A stretch of 64,000 bases of DNA from Paenibacillus piscarius. Its GTDB lineage: Bacteria > Bacillota > Bacilli > Paenibacillales > Paenibacillaceae. The position numbers were made by a program, and so were the translations under genes. This document shows positions 1 to 8,000 of this stretch, one piece after another. The notes beneath the pieces are model-generated. The model worked only from the letters and a program-made list of their open reading frames with translations, had not been told where the DNA came from and did no database searches. Within the stretch, counting starts at the first letter, position 1, and every line of letters starts with the position of its first letter. The stretch covers positions 418,298 to 482,297 of the forward strand of contig NZ_JAIEUI010000004.1 in assembly GCF_022234545.1 (NCBI RefSeq). Reading direction: 5' to 3'.

Positions 1-497
1 AACCCTTTTTGCTGCAAATAAGGATCTGCAAACATATAGATGACCCGGTTATACCCGTCCCAGAGGACGAGCAACTCTGCAGACTCACCGATCAGACGAA
101 GCGGCACAAGTGTATGGCCGTTACGGACGATGGGGGACACATCCGTCTGGATACGTTTGCCGTTGACAGTCGCCTCCTTGCCGCCGACTGGCATCGAGAA
201 GGTTAAGTTCTGCTTGCTGCCATGTACGACTTTCTTGGCTGCGTCCCATTTCATCTCGATCCCCAACGCTTCAAACAGCGGCCGAATCTGAACAAAGGTC
301 GTACCGTTCAACAGCAAAGGCTGCTCCTGAAATATGACCTTCTGATCATTGAGCGACACGACAATCGGCGGCTCCTCCGCATGTACGGCGGATGCGCCAG
401 CCCATAAGGAAATGAATACCAGTGCAACCATCCCTGCCCCTAAGCGAATACGCGCGTTGTGCCAGGCGAATCTTCCAAGTGACATCATGTTATTCAT
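1..497 (-). CDS. Stalk-domain (copper amine oxidase N-like) exported protein, 3' end cut by window edge
   Basis: The first 165 codons are visible and the frame is still open at base 1. An AAGGAGG ribosome site lies 6-8 bases before the ATG at 497. Residues about 15-40 form a signal peptide ending in an Ala-rich stretch (VHAEE). Next comes a copper-amine-oxidase-N-like domain with its usual phrases: a short dyad of beta strands (VSLNDQKV), GTTFVQIRPLFEALG, then NGHTLVPLRLIGE. This domain is common in Paenibacillus cell-surface proteins, where it acts as a structural or anchoring module and has no oxidase activity. A second protein with the same domain is at 10483-11523. The C-terminal function lies outside the window. 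Confidence 0.8.
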   Translation of the reverse strand, partial: MNNMMSLGRFAWHNARIRLGAGMVALVFISLWAGASAVHAEEPPIVVSLNDQKVIFQEQPLLLNGTTFVQIRPLFEALGIEMKWDAAKKVVHGSKQNLTFSMPVGGKEATVNGKRIQTDVSPIVRNGHTLVPLRLIGESAELLVLWDGYNRVIYMFADPYLQQKG

Positions 498-661
498 CTG
501 TTTCCTCCTTAGCTCCTATGAAGAGGTTGATATTTCAACCTTAGCATGGGAATTAACGGCACTTAAGGGACTAAAGGACCAAATTAGGGCATGAACCTCA
601 TAGAATCTTGTCGAGCGCATCAAGGATCTGCCGGATACCTCCCTTCCAAATTCTTATATTT

Positions 662-705
662 CAAAAAAAGATCCCCGCCTCCACATCACATGGATTCGGG
701 GACCA
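662..705 (-). terminator. Rho-independent terminator
   Basis: On the minus strand a TCCCCG / CGGGGA stem with a long loop is followed by seven Ts (663-669). It sits just past the stop of the 178-aa gene at 726. Confidence 0.6.
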
Positions 706-725
706 ATTATTGGATTACTGCCCGG

Positions 726-1262
726 CTACAGTTGTCTGCCTGACCTGCGCGCCCGGAGGAAGGCGAGCTGCTGCAGCCTGTCCTGAGCGTAGCTGCGGCT
801 CTGCATCTCCGGATGACCGGCCATCAGATGCCTTCCGCCTGGGGCCGCTTCCGTTCCAGCTTCAGCTGGCGGACGGGTGCAGGTCCCGTCCCTGTGAATA
901 ACAAGGCCGGGACGGCCCGGTATGTATTCCTCTCTGACATATTCGTCGAGATAACCGTAGATTCTGCGCTGCAGTGCAGGATCTTTGCTCATCTGCTGCA
1001 GAATATTCGGAGCGATCACAAGCTCCGGCCGGTCACTATGCCCGCCTGCACCGGTCTTGCTGCCCTCAGGGGAACCTGCGGCAATCCGTACGGTCAAGCC
1101 GTACTTCTGTCTGATTCTGCGTGCCTGATCTTGAATGGCGGCAGCGACTGCTGCCAGCGTCTCCGGGAAGCTGAATACCGATGACTCCGCAGCGCCAGCA
1201 CCTGCCTGATGCGGCGTGCGGGTCAACGAAGCTGCCTGGATCCGTGAAATGGGATTAACCAT
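726..1262 (-). CDS. Hypothetical protein, resembles DUF6033
   Basis: 178 aa, ATG at 1262 behind an AAGAGGA site. The N-terminus (MVNPISRIQAAS) has no signal peptide. The middle has a long amphipathic helix (about residues 30-55), then PELVIAPNILQQMSKDP and a stretch rich in Tyr, Asp and Glu. This order, with a 'stand-alone value then x-x-M-x-x-D-P' segment, recalls the DUF6033 family of small Firmicute proteins of unknown function. The Arg/Gln-rich tail is low-complexity. The gene stands alone and has its own terminator. The family call is by eye and tentative. Confidence 0.5.
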   Translation of the reverse strand: MVNPISRIQAASLTRTPHQAGAGAAESSVFSFPETLAAVAAAIQDQARRIRQKYGLTVRIAAGSPEGSKTGAGGHSDRPELVIAPNILQQMSKDPALQRRIYGYLDEYVREEYIPGRPGLVIHRDGTCTRPPAEAGTEAAPGGRHLMAGHPEMQSRSYAQDRLQQLAFLRARRSGRQL

Positions 1263-1333
1263 CTGACGTTCCTCTTCTCGCGTATAAAGTTCAGGACAAC
1301 TCTTTTATCGGCGGAATGAGGAGTATTGCTTAT

Positions 1334-1365
1334 ATTGGTCTTACAGCAAATTGGTCTTACAGCAA
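1334..1365. repeat. Perfect 16-bp tandem duplication
   Basis: ATTGGTCTTACAGCAA occurs twice head to tail (1334-1349 and 1350-1365), ending one base before the stop codon of the flavocytochrome gene. It looks like a slippage duplication and does not alter the protein. Confidence 0.9.
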
Positions 1366-1366
1366 C

Positions 1367-3358
1367 TTACTTCTTGGCAAGTGCACCCGCTGCCGCATCC
1401 TCGCCGCCCAGACGCCCGGAGGTGAAGGAGTAGCCCAGCCCGACGCCATTGCCTACATACGTATCATTGAACAGCACGCCTTCCGATTCCACGCCCACCG
1501 CATACAGTCCCTGGATCGGCACCCGCTTGTCATTCAGCACCTGGAACTTCGTATTCACCAGCAGGCCGCCCACAGAGCAGAGGTTGTTGACCTCAGCGAT
1601 TACCGCGTAATACGGGCCGGTGCTGCCCATCGGCACCAGGTATTCCTTCGCTTTGCCGAACTGGGTATCGGTGCCGCTCTTGACCGCTTCCTCATAGAGC
1701 TTGAAGTCCGCAGTGAACACCGCAGGGTCCATCCCCGCATTCTTCGCCAGCTCCTCAATCGTATTCCCCTTGAAGCCGTCGCCGTTCGCCACCATCGATT
1801 CAAAGACTTTGTCCGCATCCTTCCAAGGCTGGTCGAGCTTGAATTTGTCTTTGTAAGGCGCATAGAACTCCGGCGGCATTCCCGGCAGCTTCGGCGCCTG
1901 CAGGCCCTTCATCCCCTTGGTCTTGAGGGCATCGATCTGTGACTGCGAGACAATGACCAGATGATAAGCTCCGTTAAAAGCACTCGTATTCGCCGCCGCA
2001 ACCGCCGTCAGCGTCGCCGCCTCGTCCCGGAATCTCGCGCCCGAAGGGCCGACATTCATCAGGGTCGGCAGGTAGGACAGCATCATAGGGTAGCTGGCTT
2101 CGAACGGCTCGTATTGTGCCTTCAGCTTGTCCGTAGCCCGGGCCAGCGTCTGGTGGAGCATCTGGCCTCCGAAGTTGTCCGGCACCTTCGCGCCGATCTC
2201 CCAGGACATCTTCAGCCCTTCGCCGATGTTCTGCCCCAGTCCGCCGTTGACACCTTCAAAGCCAAAGGCCTCCTTCACCATCTCCTTGTTCCCGGCATAG
2301 CCTCCGGTAGCCATTACAATGCTTTTACCGGCAATCTCTAAGGTAGTTCCGTCAGACCTCTTGGCCACGACACCCGTTACCTCTCCATTCGTGCCTGTCA
2401 TGAGCTTCTCCGCAGTCGCCTCTGTGATGACCTGCCCGCCGCCCTTCTCAACGGACGCAGCCAGCATCTTGCGCAGCAGCTCCTGGCGGGTCTCATAAGG
2501 AGGCAGCATATGGAGCTGTTCCCCGGCGAAGTTCAGGAAGGTGGTGGTGTAGCCTTTGCCGGTCAGCCAGTCATAGGTCTCGCCCGACTTCGTGACATAT
2601 TGACGGATGGCTGCCGCATCCACTCTCCAGTGGTTGTTGACGATCCAGTCGGCGATCTCCTTCTCCACCTCCACTTTCAGCCCGCTGTTTACCGCTGCTG
2701 AGGAGTTATAGAATTTGCCCGCCCAGGACAGGTTGCTCGCTCCGCCGATCGTGGCTGTTTTCTCAATCAGAATGACCTTGGCGCCTTTATCCGCTGCCGA
2801 GACTGCGGCCGACACACCGGACGCCCCCGCACCAACCACCACTACATCGGCGGACAGCTGCTCGGTTTTGCCTTCTCCCGCTTTCACTACAGTCTTGGCT
2901 TTAAAAGCCTCCACGTTCCCGCCCGCCTGCTTCAGCGCATCCTCCACGGCGGTCAGGATCGCCTTACTGGACTCGGACGCCCCGCTGACGGCATCGATAT
3001 TCAGGGACTGGCCGGCGATGATCTCTTCCTTCACCTTGTTGATCGCCTCCACCCCGATTCCGGCGGTCTCATTCTGGCTGATCACCTGGATATCTGTAAT
3101 GACTGACTTGTCGTCAAGCGTGACCTTAACCTGGATCTTGCCGTCCTTGCCGTCCGCTTCCGCTGTATAGGTTCCCGCTTTGAAACCGGCCGGTACTGCA
3201 CCCGTATCCGCTTGCTGCGCTGCTTCCGGCGAGGCCGAAGGCTGCTCCGTAGCGGCCGGTGCGGCATTCTTGTTCCCGCTGCAGCCGCTGATGAGCGACA
3301 GAACCATGATTAGACAAACCGTGAAGATCGACATTCTTTTTGCTGCTTTCTTGTGCAT
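1367..3358 (-). CDS. Flavocytochrome-c-like FAD/FMN reductase lipoprotein
   Basis: 663 aa. Residues 1-26 are a lipoprotein signal with lipobox LISGC. Residues about 60-145 form an FMN-binding domain with the flavin attachment loop DAVSGASESS. The usual flavin acceptor there is Thr; here it is Ser. From about residue 172 comes an FAD-binding fumarate-reductase/succinate-dehydrogenase-type domain, with the dinucleotide motif GAGASGVSAA, GGASNLSWAG, NVGPSGARFRDE, and a C-terminal GNGVGLGYSFTSGRLGGE. The family reduces alkene acids such as fumarate, urocanate or methacrylate outside the membrane, taking electrons through the FMN; the substrate cannot be told here. GGGGGAG lies 6 bases before the ATG. 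The upstream MerR gene and its promoter suggest induction by a small molecule. Confidence 0.85.
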   Translation of the reverse strand: MHKKAAKRMSIFTVCLIMVLSLISGCSGNKNAAPAATEQPSASPEAAQQADTGAVPAGFKAGTYTAEADGKDGKIQVKVTLDDKSVITDIQVISQNETAGIGVEAINKVKEEIIAGQSLNIDAVSGASESSKAILTAVEDALKQAGGNVEAFKAKTVVKAGEGKTEQLSADVVVVGAGASGVSAAVSAADKGAKVILIEKTATIGGASNLSWAGKFYNSSAAVNSGLKVEVEKEIADWIVNNHWRVDAAAIRQYVTKSGETYDWLTGKGYTTTFLNFAGEQLHMLPPYETRQELLRKMLAASVEKGGGQVITEATAEKLMTGTNGEVTGVVAKRSDGTTLEIAGKSIVMATGGYAGNKEMVKEAFGFEGVNGGLGQNIGEGLKMSWEIGAKVPDNFGGQMLHQTLARATDKLKAQYEPFEASYPMMLSYLPTLMNVGPSGARFRDEAATLTAVAAANTSAFNGAYHLVIVSQSQIDALKTKGMKGLQAPKLPGMPPEFYAPYKDKFKLDQPWKDADKVFESMVANGDGFKGNTIEELAKNAGMDPAVFTADFKLYEEAVKSGTDTQFGKAKEYLVPMGSTGPYYAVIAEVNNLCSVGGLLVNTKFQVLNDKRVPIQGLYAVGVESEGVLFNDTYVGNGVGLGYSFTSGRLGGEDAAAGALAKK

Positions 3359-3413
3359 GATTTCTCCCCCTGCTGTTTAGTCTCTCTTGTAAGGACTGAT
3401 GACTACGGCACAA

Positions 3414-3444
3414 AGTGTAAACCTTGGTACAGGACCAAGGTCAA
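3414..3444 (-). promoter_or_regulatory. MerR-type promoter with 19-bp spacer and internal dyad
   Basis: On the minus strand, -35 TTGACC (3439-3444) and -10 TACACT (3414-3419) are 19 bp apart. The spacer region is covered by a perfect dyad, ACCTTGGT-5 bp-ACCAAGGT (3421-3441). A long spacer with a dyad between the hexamers is the hallmark of promoters untwisted by MerR-family activators. It drives the flavocytochrome gene directly downstream of the MerR gene. Confidence 0.85.
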
Positions 3445-3466
3445 TGAACATAATGTGAAAATTTTC

Positions 3467-4279
3467 TCAAAGTCCAACAGGAATGTTGATCTCCAGATAA
3501 GTCCGGCTGCCGTGATTCATGCGTTCGGTGAACAGGATTTTGCCGCTGATGCTTCCGGTGATCCTGTATCCCTGCGCCTGTGCATAATCCAGCATGAACC
3601 GGAAGGCGTCCGGCTCCAGATATTCCTCATAGCCGCTGACAATTACGGCCGAGAGGCAGGTCGCGGGCTCCAGATATTCCACATTGTCATCCAGGCACAC
3701 CTCCAGCTTCTGCTGATCCTCCTCCAGCAGGGCCAGACCCCAGCTGTAATCCAGCATCCCCTCTCCGCAGATGCTCTCCGTATTCTCCATGCGGAAGGAA
3801 TAGAAGGTGAACGGCAGCAGCTCCATCCAGGCTTGCACGGTGCTCTTGATGCTCTCTTTTTGCAGCAGGTGATTCTTGTAGGTCTGCTCAATCCGGTACA
3901 TTCCGGGCACCTCCTTGATGCTGCACGTATAGAAGGCTTCACTGATCCGCGCCAGCTCATCGTGAATTTCCCGGATCTTGCCCAGCAGCAGCGTGCTGCG
4001 CCGGATCTCCTCCTCAAGCTGCGCTCCGGCAGCGGCAATCGACTCCACTACCCGCCCGGACGGTGCTTCCTGAATCAGTCCCGCCACATCCTGAAGCGGA
4101 ATCTGCATACTCCGGTACCACCGGCTCGACAACAGATTCCGCGCGTCCAGGTCGCTGAAATAACGGTAATTATTATGTTCATCCTTCATGGGCCGGACGA
4201 TATCATGCTTCTCATACAAGCGCAGTGTATCTGCGGTCACTCCCAGAATGGACGCGAATTCCCCGATCGAATATTTCAT
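3467..4279 (-). CDS. MerR-family transcriptional regulator
   Basis: 270 aa from the ATG at 4279, chosen because the winged helix starts there (MKYSIGEFASILGVTADTLR). An upstream in-frame start would only add an unconserved leader. Residues 1-70 are the MerR helix-turn-helix with LRLYEKHDIVRP. A coiled-coil dimer helix follows (about 80-125). Residues 130-270 resemble an effector-binding GyrI/BmrR-like domain, so a small organic ligand is likely. The target is probably the flavocytochrome gene 108 bp downstream on the same strand, whose promoter has a MerR dyad. A GGTGGGGGG ribosome site precedes the start. Confidence 0.85.
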   Translation of the reverse strand: MKYSIGEFASILGVTADTLRLYEKHDIVRPMKDEHNNYRYFSDLDARNLLSSRWYRSMQIPLQDVAGLIQEAPSGRVVESIAAAGAQLEEEIRRSTLLLGKIREIHDELARISEAFYTCSIKEVPGMYRIEQTYKNHLLQKESIKSTVQAWMELLPFTFYSFRMENTESICGEGMLDYSWGLALLEEDQQKLEVCLDDNVEYLEPATCLSAVIVSGYEEYLEPDAFRFMLDYAQAQGYRITGSISGKILFTERMNHGSRTYLEINIPVGL

Positions 4280-4446
4280 CAGCAGCCCCCCACCCAGCTT
4301 ACTTGATCGCATTCATGTCATATCAATAATGATAGAGGGTTTGGGAGAGAGACATTGTGGAATATGTCACATTGCTGCCTCGCGGGCGGGTGCAGCTTCG
4401 TTTATACTAATAGATACTGAAGATGCTTACGAACGGAGGCGGAGCC

Positions 4447-5550
4447 ATGTCCGCGGATCTGACAGACAAGATTGCAGCGCTTCCTCTGACGCCCGGCGTC
4501 TATCTGATGAAGGACAGCCTGGGCCATATCATCTATGTGGGCAAGGCGAAGCAGCTCAGGAAGCGGGTCCAGTCTTATTTCTATAATAATAAGGGGCATT
4601 CGCCCAAGGTGAAGCAACTCGTGAAGCATATCCGCGATCTGGATTACCGGCTGACCGATACGGAGCTGGAGGCCTTCATGCTGGAATGCCAATTGATCAA
4701 AGAAATCAAACCCATGTATAACCGTAAAATGAAAAATCCGCTCGCCTACAGCTACATCTCTATCGTCAGTGCTGCACCTTACCGGCAAATTGAGATCGGC
4801 TATGAACCGAGCAGCGCGGCAGGTAGCCTGGTCTATGGCCCTTATACCAGCCGGAGTACGGTGGAGCGGGCGGTGCTGGGCATCAAGGAGTCGCAGCGGA
4901 TTCTCTGCGGCAGCCCCCATTCGCGGAGCTCGCGCTGTCTGAACTACTCACTGGGGTTATGTATGGGGATGTGCGGCGGCAGTGCGGAAGCCATAGCGTA
5001 TTATGAAGCGGTCATCGACCAGCTCATCTGCCTGCTGGAGGGCAAGGACAACGGGATTGTGGCCGGTCTGGAAGCCCGGATGGAGGAGGCGGCGCTGCGG
5101 TTCGACTTCGAGGCCGCCGCCAAAACCCGCGATACCCTCGGTGCAATCCGCTCCCTGCTGCAGAAGGAGCAGGTGATCGAATTCACCGGGGCGAACAAAA
5201 ATATTATCGTGCTGGAGCCGGTGGACGGGCATTCGCACAAGCTGATCCTGATCAAGGGCAGCGTCATTCTTCACCGCACCCTGCTGGCTACAGAAACGCT
5301 GCATGAGGGTCAGCTCACCGGCACGATCGCTGCCGCCGCAAGGGAGGTCTTCCACAGCAGCAGCCAGGCCGCAGCTACGGAGGAGATGAGCCGCCACAAG
5401 ATCGATGAGGCGCAGATCATCTACAGCTACCTGAAGAGCAGCTCCGGCCACTATCTGCTCGTCCCGCCGGAATGGCTGGCGGAGGAGAGCGGCGCGGAGC
5501 TGGAGGAAGGGATCGCTGGGCTGGTTCAGTCTGCTGTGATCGAGCTGTAG
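4447..5550 (+). CDS. UvrC-like (Cho-type) nucleotide excision repair endonuclease
   Basis: 367 aa from the ATG at 4447 (GGAGG 7 bases upstream). Residues about 12-90 are a GIY-YIG nuclease domain (GVYLMKD...IIYVGKAKQLRKRVQSYF), with the Arg and a later Glu (ELEAFMLE) expected for catalysis. A Cys-containing stretch (SRCLNYSLGLCMGMC) and a UVR helix pair (about 200-240, RFDFEAAAKTRD) follow as in UvrC. The RNase-H-like second nuclease and HhH domains of full UvrC (~600 aa) are absent. This matches the shortened UvrC homologues (E. coli Cho type) that make only the 3' incision. No clear LexA box is visible upstream. It converges on the hydrolase gene, leaving 2 bp. Confidence 0.85.
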   Translation: MSADLTDKIAALPLTPGVYLMKDSLGHIIYVGKAKQLRKRVQSYFYNNKGHSPKVKQLVKHIRDLDYRLTDTELEAFMLECQLIKEIKPMYNRKMKNPLAYSYISIVSAAPYRQIEIGYEPSSAAGSLVYGPYTSRSTVERAVLGIKESQRILCGSPHSRSSRCLNYSLGLCMGMCGGSAEAIAYYEAVIDQLICLLEGKDNGIVAGLEARMEEAALRFDFEAAAKTRDTLGAIRSLLQKEQVIEFTGANKNIIVLEPVDGHSHKLILIKGSVILHRTLLATETLHEGQLTGTIAAAAREVFHSSSQAAATEEMSRHKIDEAQIIYSYLKSSSGHYLLVPPEWLAEESGAELEEGIAGLVQSAVIEL

Positions 5551-5552
5551 CC

Positions 5553-6788
5553 TCAATACACCGCCTGCGGTGCAAACTGCCCGGTGCCTTTTAGCGTATA
5601 GTCATAGAACTTAAGAATCAGCTTGTTCATCGTCTCTATACAGTAATACTTATCGATATCCGCTTGACCGCGCTGAAGGATATTTGCCAGGATCGGGGAG
5701 AACAGCGGCAGATCGGTCAGACTCAAGTGCTTGGCTCCCTGAAAATGAACGGTATACGCGTCCTTAAAGTTCGGATTGGCGGTGTTATTCGCCGCGTAAG
5801 CCGAGTTCTTCCCGAGCTGTCTCCACACATCGTCCGTGTATATGTTCAGCAGCGGTACGCGGTAGGGCTCATCTTGGACCGCCAGCTCATTGAGCTTCCG
5901 GTCATACACCAGCTCGGTGAAGAACGGGGCATCCAGATTCACCACAGCATCCACATCGCCGCGTTCCCGGCCAAGCGCGACGCTTGCCGCACCACCCATC
6001 GAGTGGCCGATTACGCCAATATGCTCACTATCGATCAGCCGGTACACGGGGTCCTCGCTACTAGCGGCGTTCTCCAGGATTGTATCGATCACCAGATTCA
6101 TATCACCAGTCCGCAGCTTCATCCACTTTTGCGTAAGACCGTATAGCTCTTCCACAGTGTATACCCCGTCCTTATTAGAATCGTTAACCTCCCGCATGTA
6201 CTCTGCATTAATCGTAGTGATCTTCCCGTCCACGCCCTGTGTATAAAAGGATTGGTGAGGATGATCTATGGATACCACAACATAGCCGTGACTGGCCAGC
6301 TCCGTGAAGGTGGAAGCATTGCTCTCCCTAATGCCGAAGGCTCCATGAGAAAAGACGACCAGCGGATATTTGCCCTCCCCATGGCCCGGATACCAGAATT
6401 CCACATTCACCTGCCGAGGCTCCCCTGTATCCGTAAATTCCTCCACCCGGTTGGGGTCCGTATAGGAATAGACAGCCGTCCTGACTTCATATTCTCCGGT
6501 CACTTCAGGTGCATGGTACTGCGGGAACAGAATGGGCGGGATCAGCGCGATTAGCAGCGCCACAGCGGTTAGCAGTCTTTTCCACACACGGGTTGAACGT
6601 CTGGACGGTCTTACGTCTGTCTTCTTGCGGATCAGATCAATCGAACCTTTCAGCGCAAACATAAACAGCAGTGCCGCCAGCAGCACCCAGCGGAAACCCC
6701 ACTCGATCACGGGGGACAGTGCCAGTATAAGGAAGACGATAAACAGGGTGATTCTAATCCAGCTTATGAGCTTGATGCGGTTGTGCAT
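5553..6788 (-). CDS. Membrane-anchored alpha/beta hydrolase, PAF-acetylhydrolase-like
   Basis: 411 aa. Three hydrophobic helices in residues 1-100 anchor it, with the catalytic domain after about residue 110. Seen in order: VVFSHGAFG (oxyanion side), nucleophile elbow GHSMGG (Ser), DAPFF (Asp) and KHLSLTD (His), a complete triad. The layout fits the platelet-activating-factor acetylhydrolase branch of alpha/beta hydrolases, esterases or lipases acting on short or oxidised acyl chains. Its true substrate is unknown. The gene stands alone, with start ATG and a GGAGA site. Confidence 0.8.
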   Translation of the reverse strand: MHNRIKLISWIRITLFIVFLILALSPVIEWGFRWVLLAALLFMFALKGSIDLIRKKTDVRPSRRSTRVWKRLLTAVALLIALIPPILFPQYHAPEVTGEYEVRTAVYSYTDPNRVEEFTDTGEPRQVNVEFWYPGHGEGKYPLVVFSHGAFGIRESNASTFTELASHGYVVVSIDHPHQSFYTQGVDGKITTINAEYMREVNDSNKDGVYTVEELYGLTQKWMKLRTGDMNLVIDTILENAASSEDPVYRLIDSEHIGVIGHSMGGAASVALGRERGDVDAVVNLDAPFFTELVYDRKLNELAVQDEPYRVPLLNIYTDDVWRQLGKNSAYAANNTANPNFKDAYTVHFQGAKHLSLTDLPLFSPILANILQRGQADIDKYYCIETMNKLILKFYDYTLKGTGQFAPQAVY

Positions 6789-6925
6789 AGGGATTCTCCT
6801 TTTCGCGTTAGTTCATGAACTCATCATAAAAAACAGCGAAAAGGATGTATACCGGTTTGCGGTAAGCTGTAGCTACAGGGCAATAAGATGCATAAATCGC
6901 CCATTAAATGGGGGCTAACTTCGGA

Positions 6926-7360
6926 TTACTCGCGGACCTCCTGCCTCGCCGCCTTCAGCCGCTCATTAATCCGGGCAGCTTCCTTCTTATCCTTCTCATA
7001 GGACAGCAGACGGACAATAACATATACGACGGCAATCTGCAGGGCAAGCAGAAGTGCAGCGGACACACTGGCCACAACTCCGATCAGGCTGGCAAGAGCT
7101 ATTAACAGCGTCTCCAGCAGGACAAAATGAAGCACGATTCTAACCCGCATCGCCCGCTCGCTCACCTCATTTGGCGTATACAATATCATGCCCGTCAATG
7201 CGCCAAGCAGCGAGAAGCCCATAATCGTGTAGATCGATATCAGGTCAAACGCGAGGTCAGGCATGTAAATCTGCCGCAGCACTGTAATGATAATGATGAT
7301 GGATGCAAAAATAATCAGAAAATCGCGGATGATCTCCCTGGCATATTCAGACCGTTTCAT
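6926..7360 (-). CDS. DUF3021 family membrane protein
   Basis: 144 aa from the ATG at 7360 (MKRSEYAREIIRDFL), 13 bp after the stop of the LytTR gene. Four hydrophobic segments (about 12-32, 42-64, 73-95 and 100-120) are followed by a charged coiled tail (KDKKEAARINERL). DUF3021 proteins are typically paired with a single-domain LytTR regulator in Firmicutes, often holding it at the membrane or modulating it. The tandem arrangement here is the usual one. A longer start at 7408 would overlap the LytTR end and is less likely. Confidence 0.85.
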   Translation of the reverse strand: MKRSEYAREIIRDFLIIFASIIIIITVLRQIYMPDLAFDLISIYTIMGFSLLGALTGMILYTPNEVSERAMRVRIVLHFVLLETLLIALASLIGVVASVSAALLLALQIAVVYVIVRLLSYEKDKKEAARINERLKAARQEVRE

Positions 7361-7373
7361 GCGGTGAGCCCCC

Positions 7374-7811
7374 TTATAATCCGAGTCTTTTTTTGAGTAC
7401 AGGCACATATTGTCTTGAAATCACTACACGTTCCCCGTTATCCAGCAGTGCGGTGAACCGGCCGCTCAGGGAGGGGCGCACGCTCTCGATCTTGGCGATA
7501 TTCAGAATCGTCGATTTGGAAGCCCGGAAGCAGCCTCTGTCCCGGCACAATTCCTCCAGCTCATACAGCTTCTGCTTCACTTCATGCACCTGGTTCTCAC
7601 TGTACACATATACCTTGCCGTCCACCGCTTCAAAATAATAGACATCACTAAGCTTGATGCGGCTGACCCGCTCTTCCTGAATTCCCAGAATGATAAGCGT
7701 CTCTGTCTTCAGCTTATTTACGATTTCATAGATTTCTTCGTCCGCCTCATGGCATCTGATGATGATCTCCTCTTGCTGCTCCCTGCTGATATGCTCGATG
7801 GATATTCGGAT
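7374..7811 (-). CDS. LytTR-family DNA-binding regulator with apparent non-ATG start
   Basis: About 145 aa. The C-terminal LytTR domain (about residues 50-145) reads YYFEAVDGKVYVY, KLYELEELC, FRASKSTILNI, LLDNGERVVISRQYVP. The conserved N-terminal helix (ISIEHISREQQEE, IIIRCHEADEE) continues upstream in frame to a TGA at 7830-7832, but no ATG, GTG or TTG lies between. An AGGTG site (7817-7821) sits 5 bases before an ATC codon at 7811, giving M-R-I-S-I-E, the expected family start. Either translation starts at a non-canonical codon, the start was mutated, or only the short GTG form from 7625 (83 aa) is made. Paired with DUF3021. Confidence 0.7.
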   Translation of the reverse strand: MRISIEHISREQQEEIIIRCHEADEEIYEIVNKLKTETLIILGIQEERVSRIKLSDVYYFEAVDGKVYVYSENQVHEVKQKLYELEELCRDRGCFRASKSTILNIAKIESVRPSLSGRFTALLDNGERVVISRQYVPVLKKRLGL

Positions 7812-7906
7812 AGGATCACCTGCAATCGTTCAGATTAGTAGGTCTGCTGCCTAATTCATGTTCATGATAAGGGAAACGTTCCTATGCGGCAAGCGGACCG
7901 CAACAC

Positions 7907-7986
7907 AAAAGGCTGCCCTCCGGTTAGACCGGTCGGACAGCCTCTTATCATAGCGAGCCTGCCAGTGTATAACTGGCAGGCTTGCT
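7907..7986 (-). terminator. Two successive hairpins after the QorB-like gene
   Basis: A GC-rich hairpin (AGCCTGCCAGT ... ACTGGCAGGCT, 7953-7986) is followed on the minus strand by a second one (AGGCTGTCC ... GGGCAGCCT, about 7910-7944) with a short T run. They end transcription of the gene at 8001-8855. Confidence 0.6.
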
Positions 7987-8000
7987 CATACGCGCAGCAC

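Noticed and set aside
4390..4446. LexA box before the UvrC-like gene
   Set aside because: Only a half-site (CGAAC) is present; no matching second half.
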